DNA of 28,065 nucleotides, taken from the NCBI GenBank assembly GCA_031280545.1, contig JAITGP010000019.1, forward strand, positions 1-28,065, written 5' to 3'. Below, piece after piece: positions 8,229-18,510 of the stretch. Within the stretch, counting starts at the first letter, position 1; each line of letters begins with the position of its first letter. This stretch comes from Candidatus Peribacteria bacterium (GTDB taxonomy: Bacteria; Patescibacteria; JAEDAM01; Absconditabacterales; Absconditicoccaceae). The position numbers and the translations under genes were made by a program. The notes beneath the pieces were generated by a model that was given only the letters and a program-made list of their open reading frames with translations, ran no database searches and was not told where the DNA came from.

Positions 8229-8301
8229 ATAGAAGAAAAATCTGACTATTTTTCGCTTGCAATCCCTTTCCAATATCATAAACATAGAAACTGTTATAGT
8301 G

Positions 8302-8323
8302 CTTCCCCCATTCATGGAGGAAG
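8302..8323 (+). promoter_or_regulatory. Hairpin that covers the only strong Shine-Dalgarno of ppdK
   Basis: CTTCCCCC (8302-8309) pairs with GGAGGAAG (8316-8323) with one mismatch; loop ATTCAT. GGAGG (8316-8320) lies eight bases before an in-frame ATG at 8329, nine codons upstream of the start used for ppdK. Sequestration could control translation. Confidence 0.4.
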
Positions 8324-8355
8324 TTCTTATGTTTTATATTTCATACCTCTATATT

Positions 8356-10980
8356 ATGCCAGAAAAAACGTATGTCTATTCCTTTGAAGAAGGGAAAGGA
8401 CTTGGAAAAGACCTCTTAGGAGGAAAAGGTGCGAACCTTGCAGAAATGGTCTCTTTAGGAATGCCTATTCCTTCAGGATTCACTATCACCACGGAAACGT
8501 GTGATATTTTTTACAAAAACAACAAGACTTATCCTGTAGAAGTTACTCAGCAGATTGAAGCACATTTGCAGGATTTGGAAGCAAAAATGGGAAAAAAGCT
8601 GGGGGATGCCAACGACCCTCTCTTAGTGTCTGTAAGATCTGGTGCAGCACAGTCTTTGCCAGGAATGATGGATACGGTCTTGAACCTTGGTTTGAATGAC
8701 GCGTCTGTAATCGGATTAGCAACCAAGACAGGAAATGAAAGGTTTGCTTGGGACTCTTACAGAAGATTTATTCAGATGTTCGGAGATGTGGTAATGAATG
8801 TTCCTCATCACGATTTCGAAGTAGCTCTCCAGTCTGTGAAAAATGAGAAAGGCGTACAACTCGATACTGACCTCGAAACTGCAGATTTACAGAAAGTAGT
8901 TCAGCTTTATAAAACGGTTGTTCAGAATGCTACAGGAATGATGTTTCCAAATGATGGAAGAGAACAATTGAAAATGGCGATTGACGCGGTATTTGGTAGC
9001 TGGAATAATGACAGAGCCATTTACTATAGAAAGATGAATGACATCAAAGGATTGCTCGGGACTGCGGTAAATGTACAATCCATGGTCTTCGGAAATATGG
9101 GAAATACTTCTGGAACAGGAGTTTGCTTCTCCAGAAATCCTTCTACAGGAGAAAATAAATTCTATGGAGAATTTTTGATGAATGCACAGGGAGAAGACGT
9201 GGTTGCAGGTATCAGAACTCCACAGGAAATCAATTCTTTGGCTGAGGTGATGCCTGAGTGTTATAAGCAATTAGTGGATATTTATCATAGATTGGAACAG
9301 CATTATCACGATATGCAGGATATGGAGTTCACGATTCAAGAAGAAAAACTCTATATGCTTCAGACCAGAAATGGTAAAAGAACTGGTCCTGCTGCTGTGA
9401 AAATGGCAGTGGATATGTTGGCTGAAGGATTGATTGATGAGAAAACTGCGGTATTAAGAGTGGCTCCAAATCAATTGGACGAGCTCCTCCACAAACAAAT
9501 CGATAAAGGTGCAAAAACGGGTGCAGAGCTATTGACGAAAGGACTTCCTGCTTCACCTGGTGCAGCGGTTGGACAAATCGTTTTCAATGCAGAAGAAGCA
9601 CATCTTCAAAATGAAGAAGGAAAGAAAGTTGTACTGGTAAGAACTGAAACTTCTCCAGAAGATATTCAAGGAATGGTGGCTTCTCAGGGAATTCTGACCG
9701 CTAGAGGAGGAATGACTTCTCATGCTGCGGTAGTAGCTCGTGGAATGGGAAAATGTTGTGTAGCAGGTGCTGGTGAACTCGTCATTGACGAAAAAGCTAA
9801 AACGCTGACCGTAAAAGGTGTGACGCTGACAGAAGGTGATTATATCACGCTTGATGGTTCAACGGGTGAAGTATTCAAAGGTTCTTTGGCAGTAGCAGAC
9901 CCTGAACTTAGTGGAGATTTTGAAACCTTGATGAAACTCGCTGATAGCTTTAGAAAACTCTGAGTAAGAACTAACGCTGACACTCCAACCGATGCAACTA
10001 CTGCTAAAAGGTTTGGTGCTGAAGGAATTGGACTGTGTAGGACGGAACATATGTTCTTCGCTGAAGATAGAATTAAAGCTGTAAGAGAAATGATCCTCTC
10101 TGAAGAGGAAGAAGGAAGAAGAAAAGCATTGGCAAAAATCTTGCCATATCAGAAAGGAGATTTCTATGAATTGATGAAAACGCTTGAAGGACTTCCTGTG
10201 ACGATCAGATTTTTGGATCCTCCTTTACACGAGTTCTTGCCTACGGAAGATAAAGATATTCAGGCTCTCTCTATTGAAATGGGAGTAAGTGTAGAGACGT
10301 TGAAAACGAAAATCGCTAGTTTGCACGAGTTTAATCCTATGCTCTGACATAGAGGTTGTAGACTGTCTATCACCTTCCCTGAAATTGCAGAAATGCAGAC
10401 GGAAGCAGTGATAAGTGCAGCGTGTGAACTGAAGAAAGAAGGGGTAGACGTTCATCCTGAAATTATGATACCTTTGGTAGGATTTAAGACGGAATTTGAT
10501 TTCTGTGCGGCTATCGTAAAAAAGGTTGCTCAGGAAACGATGGATAAATATGGAGTGAACGTAGAATATAAGCTCGGAACGATGATTGAAGTGCCAAGAG
10601 GAGCATTGACTGCAGATGAAATCGCTGAAAGTGCAGAATTCTTCTCATTTGGAACGAACGATTTGACGCAGATGGGGCTTGGTTTCTCCAGAGATGATGC
10701 TGGAAAATTCATCAAAGAGTATGAAGAAAAAGGTATCTTTGAAAAAGACCCTTTCCAGTCTATTGATGAAGACGGTGTCGGACAATTGATTACAATCGCT
10801 GTAGAGAAGGGAAAGAAGACCAGACCTGACATCAGCCTCGGAATTTGTGGAGAACACGGAGGAGATCCAATGTCTATTGATTTCTGCCACAGAGCCGGAT
10901 TGAAGTATGTAAGTTGTAGTCCGTATAGAGTACCTATCGCGAGATTGGCTGCTGCTCACGCTGCTTTGAAGAATGGATAA
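8356..10980 (+). CDS. ppdK: Pyruvate, phosphate dikinase
   Basis: An 874-aa enzyme that interconverts pyruvate + ATP + Pi and PEP + AMP + PPi. The N-terminal ATP-grasp region begins [28 protein letters not shown]. The swivelling phosphohistidine is His456 in [16 protein letters not shown]. The C-terminal PEP/pyruvate barrel has the catalytic Cys831 in [10 protein letters not shown]. Two UGA codons fall on conserved glycines: [11 protein letters not shown] (codon 536) and NPML-G-HRGCRL (codon 664). In the standard code it would look like three broken pieces; it is intact. The start at 8356 ([10 protein letters not shown]) fits the family; ATG 8329, with a GGAGG eight bases upstream, would add nine residues. 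It is monocistronic with a terminator. In a reduced metabolism it can serve PPi-linked glycolysis or gluconeogenesis. Confidence 0.97.
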
Positions 10981-10996
10981 GTAAAAACTATAAGGG

Positions 10997-11034
10997 AAGT
11001 TGCCTGTTAGGATTGTTCCTCGGCAACTTTTTTT
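10997..11034 (+). terminator. ppdK terminator
   Basis: Perfect 8-bp stem AAGTTGCC (10997-11004) / GGCAACTT (11022-11029), 17-base loop, T run to 11034. Confidence 0.85.
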
Positions 11035-11044
11035 AAACTGCTTG

Positions 11045-11632
11045 TTAGATCATTTTCAGCTCATGAAACATTTTCTCATATACTTTTACTTTTTCTACTA
11101 AGGGCTTGGGATAGGCACGAGAAGAGGAAGGCATACGATACACTCTTATCTGTTTCCCCATAGTATTCAACAAGGAAAAAAATCAGATTTTTGGTTCTGG
11201 TATTGGGAAGATGGAAAGTAGTGTTTCCATTGCTTTTTGTCCTGTAATTACGATTGCCTGACATTCTGGAATTTGTTTTAAGATTTCCATCAAATTAAAT
11301 GCTCTCACTACTTGTAATTTATCATCAGAAGCATTACCACTTAGGCGAATTACTTCTTCTGCTGTGTCGCCTATTCCAATACCTTTTTCTCTGCAGAAGG
11401 TTCTCGCTTTTTGCTCATCAAAGGCTTTCTTGTTTTGTGTGATAAAGTACTCTTTGTCATTATAGAAAATACTTCCTAGAATTCTTCGCATATCATTCTG
11501 AAAATTTGGATAATAAAAATTCATGGATCGGCGATTTTGTGGCGGTGGGAAACTTCCGAGCATTAGGAATTTTGTATGTGGAGGAAGTAAGAAGCCAAGA
11601 GGATGGCGTTCTATGGGTTGTGGTGTGTTCAT
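11045..11632 (-). CDS. Uracil-DNA glycosylase superfamily protein
   Basis: A 195-aa protein of the UDG/MUG superfamily, base-excision enzymes that remove uracil or mismatched bases. It shows HPLGFLLPPHTKFLMLGSFPP (residues 10-30; motif GSFPP binds near the scissile base), NFYYPNFQNDMRRILG (38-53), AIVITGQKA and, near the end, YRMPSSSRAYPKPL (the motif that wedges the DNA helix). The UGA at codon 150 (PKI-G-FFS) joins the body to this last motif, which would otherwise be lost. It is divergent from the giant membrane protein gene, with only 18 bases between the two ATGs, so their promoters must overlap the coding sequences. Substrate not determinable here. Confidence 0.8.
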
Positions 11633-11650
11633 GTTTGATGTTGTAGTGAA

Positions 11651-14600
11651 ATGAAAATTGAAGACAAGAGAAAAAAGTCTGATTTTTTATTACCTTTACT
11701 TAACATATTGTTTTATATTCTTACTATTGTTTGTATGATGTCTATGATACTATATCATAGAATTAATAAAACGGAAGATATAAAGTGGCAAAATGTAGCG
11801 AGAAAGTGGCAAAATTTGAGGGAAATGAGTATACTAGAGGAGAAAGTATTTTTAGATGATATTATCTATTCAATGGCAAGAATTCCTGTACCAGAGGCAG
11901 TGCAAAATACTCCCTTAAAAAAACCAACTAAGAACGTTGAACTTTGAAAAATTGTTGGACGTTTGTTTGTTGGTTTACAGATAGAGAATCCTAATCAAAT
12001 CAATAATTTGCAAGATTTTTTCGAAAAAGTTGAATATAAGGGAGTTGGTAAAGGACTTTTATCTCATTTGGAAGAATCTCAGACTGATAAAGGGGAAACT
12101 CTTGATTTTGTGCATATTCAGGATGAGGCTATTCCGCTTTCTGATCTTAGTATTTTGGAAGATATTTCTGATACGTTGAAGTCTGCTCGTCTTCCACAGC
12201 CATTAGGAAATCAGATAAATACTGCTATTGGAGATATTATCAAAGATAAGGTAAGAGTTCTCATTATAGATCCGACTAAACAAGCAGATTTTACTACTGC
12301 GTTAACGGGGATTGATAATCTTCATACTATAGCTAAAAAAACTCAGGATTTCCTGGCGAATGATGATGCTCTCAAAAAGAAAAATATTTGGGAAAAACTG
12401 ACCATAACTAACCAAGAGATTAAAACTACTCTTGTGGCTGGATGAACGATTGTTGGACCTGATTTGGATGGACCAAGTACTGCATGGAATGGTGATGCAA
12501 AAAAATGTATGGATGCCTTAGTTTCTTTAGAACTTTCAAAATCTTTGCAGGCTAATCTTGGGAGTATTGAAGAACTTGTAGAAGGAATAAATACTACCCT
12601 TTCTAATGCATTTCCTATGATGTCCTGTATTTTGAAAAAATATCCTTTCGTAACAAAAAATTCAATCCCATCAGACTCCCCTCTCTATCCACAGTTGCAG
12701 GATACTCTTCGTCAATATAGAAGTATTACTATTAATCCTATCTATGATTCAGCAAAAAAAACAGAAAAATTAGCTGAGGTCCAGAAAGATTTTGATACTC
12801 TTTATCGAGAGGCTTATGTACTACAGATAAGGACTGATGATCCACTTTTGGCAGATTCACTTAAAGAAGTTTGAGATAAAAACTTTAACTTTTCTACAGT
12901 AGATCCAGCCAAGATGCAATACTTTTTTAATTGGATTGCAGATAATCCCTATGATGATTTGGAAGAAATTATGAAAGTTTTTAATATTACTAAATCAATT
13001 GATAAGATTGAATTCCATAAATTTTATCATGATTTAGTAGATATTTCCAAAACTACTATCGATCTGCCCAGAGGAATTAGTCTACAGGTAAAAAAAACTG
13101 TGAAAGATCTCAATATAAGTCCTCTTGATCTTTATGATAAAAATACTAGCTTGCATACTCTACCTATTAGTTATGAACTTAATACAGATGATTTTGATCA
13201 GTTTGAGATTGCTGATAGAGTAGCTATTCAGAAGTTTTTAGAAACATCATTTGGTGTTGATAATAAAACGGTCACAGTAGATGGGGATAAAATTGGAAGA
13301 CTGATTTATCTTTTCTTTCTCGATAAAAATACAGATACTACCGCTATTACTGCTCTTTCTCCTCAAAATGAAAAAAGTCTTAAAGAAATTTTTGATCAAG
13401 CTATTGATATTGAACATCCCATTTTAGAAGGTATAGAGACTGTTAATCTTACTCCCAAAGAAAAATTTATAGAAGAACGAAATAAAGTTAAAGGATATCC
13501 TTTTACTGATGAAGATTGTGGATTTAGACCAGGGACTAGACTTGTGGCTGCTATTTGAGATACCCGTGTGCCACCAAAAGAAAATGGAGGTCATGAATGG
13601 ATCCAAATGGAAATTGAAAGTATCGATACCTCTTCTGATCCTTCTAATCCAACTTTTACGGTAGAGGTGCATGGAGTAGAACAACCACAAGGAGATGGAT
13701 GGGAATGAAGCTCTCAAAAGATCAGTATGACCAAGGAACGTTTAGAAGCATTTAATAAATATGGAGGTTTCTATAAATTGCCAGACATTAAGTCTGATAA
13801 TCCTCTAAAACATTTAGAAGAATTTAAAAAAGCCAATAAAAATGGGATGGGATTTAAATGAGTTGATACTTTTGATGGTCTTGAATGGGATTCTGATCAT
13901 TTTACTAAAGATTTTACTGGGGAAGGAAAAAAAGAACCTGTAGAATATTTTGGGTATCAAGATACCATGTATGATAAAAAAGGTGGTACTCATAAGGAAA
14001 ATATTATGTATGCTGTAAAATACAATCCCCAAAGAAAAACCTTTACAGTGAGAGGAGAATTTAATGATTATATAAAAGGAGATAAGGCAAAACATTATCA
14101 ACTGGATCCTAAACATGAGATGGATTACAATAGTTTTATGATGTTTATCTCAGAGAAAAATCTTAAACCTTGGAAAAAGGACGAAGCAGAGCAACTTGTG
14201 GAAGATCAAAATCAACAAAATATGACTCTTTTTAATAAGAAAGAATTTAAAATTAATCGATTCACTCCTCTTACTATTTGGAAGGGAATAAAAGCCAAGC
14301 GAAAAGAGCTGAATGATAAATTAGGTGAGCGTGAAAAAAACTCTCAGAAACAATTTGAAAATTTATTGGTAGATGATTTATGACTCCGAAAATTAATAGA
14401 CAATACTTTAGGATGGATTCCTGCGATTTGAGAGGCAGTGGGAACTTTACAGTTGGATCGCTATAATGAGAGGGATAAAGAAGTCTTTGCAAAGATTGAA
14501 ACGGTGCTGAAGGTTTTTGAGGCTGATCCAGATTTTGCTACTACTTTCCCAGAGACTCCTCCTCATGTGAGAAGAATGTTTGGTGGGAAGAGCTATAAAG

Positions 14601-16510
14601 AGTTTTTGGTAGGAGGTGATGATTTTAAGTGGCCGAAAGGACAAATAACTCCTTTGAAAGGAGATGCACTTTATACAGGTGCTGCTTTACTTTTGGCAAA
14701 TATTACTAAAGGGAAAGGAATGTACCGTGGAATCAGTGAATACGAGAATAGTTGACTCTGGGTTGCAAAACTTTTGGGGAAAGACCATCGAAATAACTTC
14801 ATGAGAAGGAAACAGGAATTGATGGCAGAGATAAATAGTAATAAAAGAGATACTGATCGTTTGAGAGAACAGCTTTCTAGATGTGAAATTGATTATATTC
14901 TCAATAATATTAGAGGGAGTAATCCTTATCCGAATACAAGATTTGGTTCTATAGAAAAAAGAGGAGAATATCCTACTGCAACACCAGAATATATTGATAA
15001 TCCTTCTAAAAGAAGACTCTCAAATGCTTTTGCGGATAAGTTAGATGAGGCTTATAAAAATCGAAATACTCAGAGTAATATTGATAGTATTGTACAGACT
15101 TTACCAAATGATTTTGGAATTGCGAAAGCTGAGTTTGAAGGAAAATTAAAGTCAGGAAGGTTTCCTATTGCTATGGCAAATCTGAAAAAAATGCATACTT
15201 TGATGAGAACTGATGAGGAAAAGAGAATTGTGGAGTGATGTGTAATAGCAGTACTTCTCAGTGGAGAAATGAATACCTATCCTGATAAAAAAGTTATTAG
15301 GTGGTTTTCTACTTTAGCAAAAACGGCAGGAATTATCCCTGGTTTCGCTATTAAATATGCGGATCACCCCAAAAGAGTACTTTACCTTCTCAATAAGGCA
15401 ACAAATGGACAGTTTTGAGAGAAACTGAAAGTGGGAGGTAAAACCTATAGTCCTTCAGATTTCTGACCTGGTGCTAATAAAGTGGCTGTGGGAGACTTGG
15501 TAAAAGCTGTAAATGTGTGCTGGAATAGAGAGACTGCAGGAGCTGTGCATAACTTTTTTGATGGTGATTTACGTAATAAGACATGGGATGTTTCTCCTGA
15601 TAATGATCCTATTTTGAAAGATTTCCATGATGCTTTATTTAGTACAGATATTGATATCACTGATAATGATATGCTTGATAATGATGATGGAATTAATCTT
15701 CAGGGTATCAATGCGAGTAAAAACGTTGCGAGAAATAGGATGGAGTATAGGAATGGGGAATTTGATGGGAAAGATGCTGATGAAAAATCTGCAAGAGAAA
15801 GCTTTTGGAAAAGAGTAAGTGATCAGTTGAATAGTGGTGGAGTATCTCCAGAGGTTGCAATGAGAAAATTTTTAGGATGGTTTGAATCAAAGGGGTTTTC
15901 AGATAGTGAAAAAGAAAGAATTGTCCAATCTATCAAAACAGCAGCTCATTATAAAGGGCATGCGAGTATTGGTAGTAGAAGTTTAAAAGATAGCACTGGA
16001 GCTTCCTATAATATGGGAAAACTTTCTCCAAATGATCGAAAAGATATCTTACGATATACTTTTAAGGGGAAAGTAATTCAACATGGTACAGGTCATCCTC
16101 CTACTGTATTTGACAATACTCTTGATGGTTTTTTGAAGATGTTTGAAAATAATATTACTGAAATTGCTAGTGATGATTTTATTGGTAGGGTTTTTGGATC
16201 GCAATATAAAGGGATTAAGCCTCTGAAATTTGTATGATGGGATCAATATAATGCAGTATTTGGTAAAGATGATCAAAATTATTTAGTAGATGCACTTGAA
16301 GGTATGCAAGAGTATAGTTTAAGTGATAAGAAAAAGAAGGCAAATGAAGAAAGAAAGAAACATAGGAGCTTTTTTACAAGAGTATCTCAATGAATTATCA
16401 ATACTGATATGAGAAATACAGAGAAATCGATTGAAAAATACTATACTTCCAGACCTCTGCTCTCACCAAAAGAAGATTTGGATAGTTATGAAGAAAGAGA
16501 TGTTGCATAA
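11651..16510 (+). CDS. Giant membrane-anchored protein of unknown function
   Basis: A 1619-aa protein interrupted in the standard code by 14 UGA codons, all in one frame and all read as Gly (first at 11945, last at 16391); it ends at TAA 16508-16510. A basic N-terminus (MKIEDKRKKSDF) is followed by one hydrophobic helix at about residues 13-36. By the positive-inside rule the remaining 1580 residues should lie outside the membrane. Residues 100-600 look mainly helical. Around 625-690 is a beta-rich stretch with GFRPGTRLVAAIG, RVPP and PQGDGWEG. The second half is highly charged, with many Lys, Glu, Asp and Asn and few Cys. I recognise no catalytic motif. Size, anchor and isolation suggest a surface or secreted-side structural protein; that is inference. 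Codons are AGA-rich, typical of the host. Confidence 0.85.
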
Positions 16511-16631
16511 AATTTGTCATTGACTTTATATATACTAGATAACTTAAGGTAATCTTAACGATGTAAGCCATTCAAAGAAGAGGATCGAATATTGTAGTGC
16601 TACTTAGGTTTTTGCTTTTATAAATTCAAGC

Positions 16632-16660
16632 TTGACTTTTGATATATATATCCGTATATT
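16632..16660 (+). promoter_or_regulatory. Promoter with AT palindrome in spacer (copy 3 of 3)
   Basis: TTGACT (16632-16637), 17-bp spacer containing GATATATATATC (16641-16652), TATATT (16655-16660). Another TTGACTTTATATATA stands at 16520 but lacks a -10 at proper spacing. The rest of 16511-16631 holds only a weak TTAAG/CTTAA hairpin. Confidence 0.85.
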
Positions 16661-16667
16661 TTTCGTT

Positions 16668-16722
16668 ATCTGATCCCTAAAAAGTATCAGATGAGGGCGA
16701 AGCGAAACCTCTAAAAGAAGTA
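16668..16722 (+). promoter_or_regulatory. Structured leader, two hairpins with AGCGAAA loop (copy 2 of 2)
   Basis: Hairpin 1 is ATCTGAT (16668-16674) with ATCAGAT (16686-16692). Hairpin 2 is GAGG (16693-16696) with CCTC (16708-16711), loop GCGAAGCGAAA. The tail AAGAAGTAGCA follows. Stem sequences differ from the copy at 1658-1713 but pairing is kept, while the loop and tail are conserved, as expected for a functional RNA. Confidence 0.6.
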
Positions 16723-16748
16723 GCATTACATAATAAAAAATTAATACA

Positions 16749-17474
16749 ATGGAAAAAAAATCTGATGGAATTAATGAAATTCTGGAAAAAGTGTTAGATG
16801 ATCTTGGAATCACTGAAGAAAGAATTGATGCTGCTAATGGGTTATTTCAAAAGGCTTCCCTACAATTGGCTTTAGCAGAAAGTAAGAAAATACCTCATGT
16901 GATCCTGATAACCACGCAACAATGTTATGAACTTTTCGGAGATGTCTTGTTGAATGCTGGGAAGCTTTCCAGTGAAGAAGTTCATAACTTCGGAATAAAA
17001 TTGTTTGAGACTCTGAATTCTCCTGTGGCGTTAGCTGCGAAACTGAGAGTAGTTTCTCGGATCAAGATTGCTGGGGAGAATGCCGGATTTACTGCAAAGC
17101 AGGCGGAGGAATTAGCTTTTGCTTGGTATGGATCAACTGCCAAGATAGTGGAAACTGTTGTGAAAAGTTCCCAGCCGAAAGTTGATGGAAACGCATTGAG
17201 TACTCAAATTGCCAATTTTGTTAATGAGATTCTTTCTACGATTCTTGATCCGAAGGTTCAGGAGGATCTCTGGAAAACTTTCCAAGTGTTTTGTGATGCC
17301 ATCCAACTCTTCATTCAGGGGTGGTGGGACGGTCTTACCCAAGACTATTTGGATCGGCGATTGAGACTCCTGCATGTGGAGTATGATCAACTTAAAGGAG
17401 TATTTACTTCTACGAAGGCACTTCAATTAATCAGTGCCAAGTTTACTGGCGTTTGAATTGATGCATCCAAGTAA
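16749..17474 (+). CDS. Hypothetical helical protein with shared promoter and leader
   Basis: A 241-aa protein if UGA 17454-17456 is Gly (TAA at 17472-17474), or 235 aa if that UGA stops. It is alpha-helical throughout with acidic N-terminus (MEKKSDGINEILEKVLDDLG), long Ala/Leu/Glu helices and a Trp-rich stretch (IQGWWDGLTQDYLDRR). No signal peptide or membrane segment. The make-up is loosely phasin-like, but I recognise no family. It has its own promoter (copy 3), the shared hairpin leader and a strong terminator. All glycines before the UGA use GGN. It resembles the 1737 and 7677 genes in these respects, so the three probably respond to one signal. Confidence 0.75.
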
Positions 17475-17482
17475 GGTAAATG

Positions 17483-17517
17483 TAGTCAGTCTGTGTTTCT
17501 CAGGCTGGCTATTTTTT
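17483..17517 (+). terminator. Terminator of the 241-aa protein gene
   Basis: An 11-bp stem, TAGTCAGTCTG (17483-17493) with CAGGCTGGCTA (17501-17511), two G-T pairs, then six T. Confidence 0.9.
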
Positions 17518-17587
17518 GATCAGATTTTTTTCTTCTTGAAAATCTTTTCTGATTTTGTATCTTTAGAATACGTATTTTATTCAGTGG

Positions 17588-17893
17588 ATGATGATGGGGT
17601 TTGAGGAAAAACTTAATAAGCGACTCATCGGTGCTGTAATGGGTAGTGGCTATATAGAAAAGCCAAAAAAATCTGTTTCAGAGGAAGATGATACCAAGAA
17701 AACAAAGAAATTAGATCCTTTGAAAGATTTTTTGGAATTGGGAGTTTGAGAGCTTCATACTACGGTACATAATACGGTGAGTCATGTAAAAAAAGAGGTT
17801 AAAAGCAAACCTCCCCTTTTTAAGAAACCAACTTTTAAGAAACCTAAAAATATCTTTAAAAAACCTGAATCCGAAGATGATGAAGATCGATAA
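17588..17893 (+). CDS. Small basic hypothetical protein facing rnpB
   Basis: A 101-aa protein seen only when UGA 17747-17749 is read as Gly (ELGV-G-ELHTTV). It starts MMMGFEEKLNKRLIGAVMG and has an acidic/lysine middle (SEEDDTKKTKKLDPLKDF). The tail contains repeated FKKP units (PPLFKKP, TFKKPKN, IFKKP) and ends SEDDEDR. The FKKP repeats suggest a flexible, perhaps nucleic-acid- or protein-binding tail. The stop TAA lies seven bases from the 3' end of the convergent RNase P RNA. A possible promoter is TTGAAA near 17536 with TATCTT 16 bases on. No family recognised. Confidence 0.65.
17788..17813 (-). terminator. Probable rnpB terminator inside the 101-aa gene
   Basis: On the minus strand GAGGTT/AACCTC (17808-17813 with 17795-17800), 7-base loop, then seven T. 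It lies about 87 bases past the mature RNase P RNA 3' end. Confidence 0.5.
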
Positions 17894-17899
17894 GAATCT

Positions 17900-18242
17900 C
17901 GTCAAACAGTAAGCCTGATTCTGTGTTTCAAGTGCGATATGTCTAGAAAAGCGTATAGCTTTTATCTTGCACTGCCCTTTCGGATAAGCTTGCATTAGGA
18001 AGTGGTTTACCACTCAGCTGATTATCAATCGGCTTGAGGAGAAGTAGTACCGCAAGCGGAACATCTTCACGTTGCATCTTTCCCCTGTACTTGGGAAGTT
18101 TAACCTTCCTTTCGTTCAGGATAGTTTACGTTTCTGTGGCACTTTCATTTGGCTGAGTTGCGTCCAGTATCCGTGAGATACCTCCCTTTTTGTAATGTCA
18201 GGACTTTCCTCCCTGCTAGGCAGGGTTGCACTTTGTTTGACG
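17900..18242 (-). ncRNA. rnpB: RNase P RNA (bacterial)
   Basis: The catalytic RNA that matures tRNA 5' ends. On the minus strand the 5' conserved core GAGGAAAGTCC (18201-18211), the middle GAAAGTGCCACAGAAA and the 3' core ACAGAATCAGGCTTAC (17909-17924) are all present in order. The two ends pair as P1: CGTCAAACA (18242-18234) with TGTTTGACG (17908-17900), which fixes the mature ends to within a few bases and a length of about 343 nt. Its own -10 (TATACT, 18249-18254) places the start at about 18242, agreeing with P1. It lies downstream of tRNA-Trp on the same strand, separated by a terminator. Confidence 0.96.
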
Positions 18243-18248
18243 TATTTA

Positions 18249-18281
18249 AGTATAAGAAAAAAAAACTGAATTACAAGTTCA
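18249..18281 (-). promoter_or_regulatory. tRNA-Trp terminator overlapping the rnpB promoter
   Basis: Minus strand hairpin CTGAA/TTCAG (18281-18277 with 18269-18265) followed by eight T (18264-18257) can end the tRNA transcript. The T run leads straight into TATACT (18249-18254), the rnpB -10, with a weak -35 TTGTAA (18270-18275) inside the hairpin. Confidence 0.6.
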
Positions 18282-18301
18282 GAATTTTCTTATTTCTTTT
18301 A

Positions 18302-18376
18302 TGGCAGGGCATGAAGGAATCGAACCTCCGACGCGCGGCTTTGGAGACCACCGCTCTACCTCTGAGCTAATGCCCT
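18302..18376 (-). tRNA. trpT: tRNA-Trp (anticodon CCA)
   Basis: A complete cloverleaf. Acceptor AGGGCAT/ATGCCCT, D stem GCTC/GAGC, anticodon stem GTGGT/GCCGC with loop CTCCAAA (anticodon CCA), T arm GGAGG-TTCGATT-CCTTC. The discriminator is G73, the bacterial Trp identity base, and CCA is encoded. The CCA anticodon reads UGG only, so this tRNA does not decode UGA, consistent with UGA being Gly in this genome. A promoter lies at 18393-18420. Confidence 0.97.
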
Positions 18377-18392
18377 ATTGATTACGTTATCT

Positions 18393-18420
18393 TATATACT
18401 CAAATGTAGCAAAAATGCAA
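18393..18420 (-). promoter_or_regulatory. tRNA-Trp promoter
   Basis: Minus strand TTGCAT (18415-18420), 16-bp spacer, TATATA (18393-18398), 16 bases upstream of the tRNA. Confidence 0.55.
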
Positions 18421-18510
18421 CAGAAAATTAGTGGGAAAAAAGATGATCTTGTTTTTTGGGAGGAATTCCCTACCTATAAAGATATCTATTTACTACTTTT
18501 CTAGATAGGG

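Noticed and set aside
9961..10347. ppdK as a pseudogene split in three.
   Set aside because: Breaks are UGA codons at invariant glycines; frame and motifs continue without loss.
16520..16548. Fourth copy of the palindromic promoter.
   Set aside because: TTGACTTTATATATA is present but no -10 at 16-18 bp and no gene start follows before the real promoter at 16632.
18302..18376. tRNA as the UGA-decoding tRNA.
   Set aside because: Anticodon is CCA, not UCA, and the discriminator G73 fits tRNA-Trp. No tRNA-Gly(UCA) is in this window.
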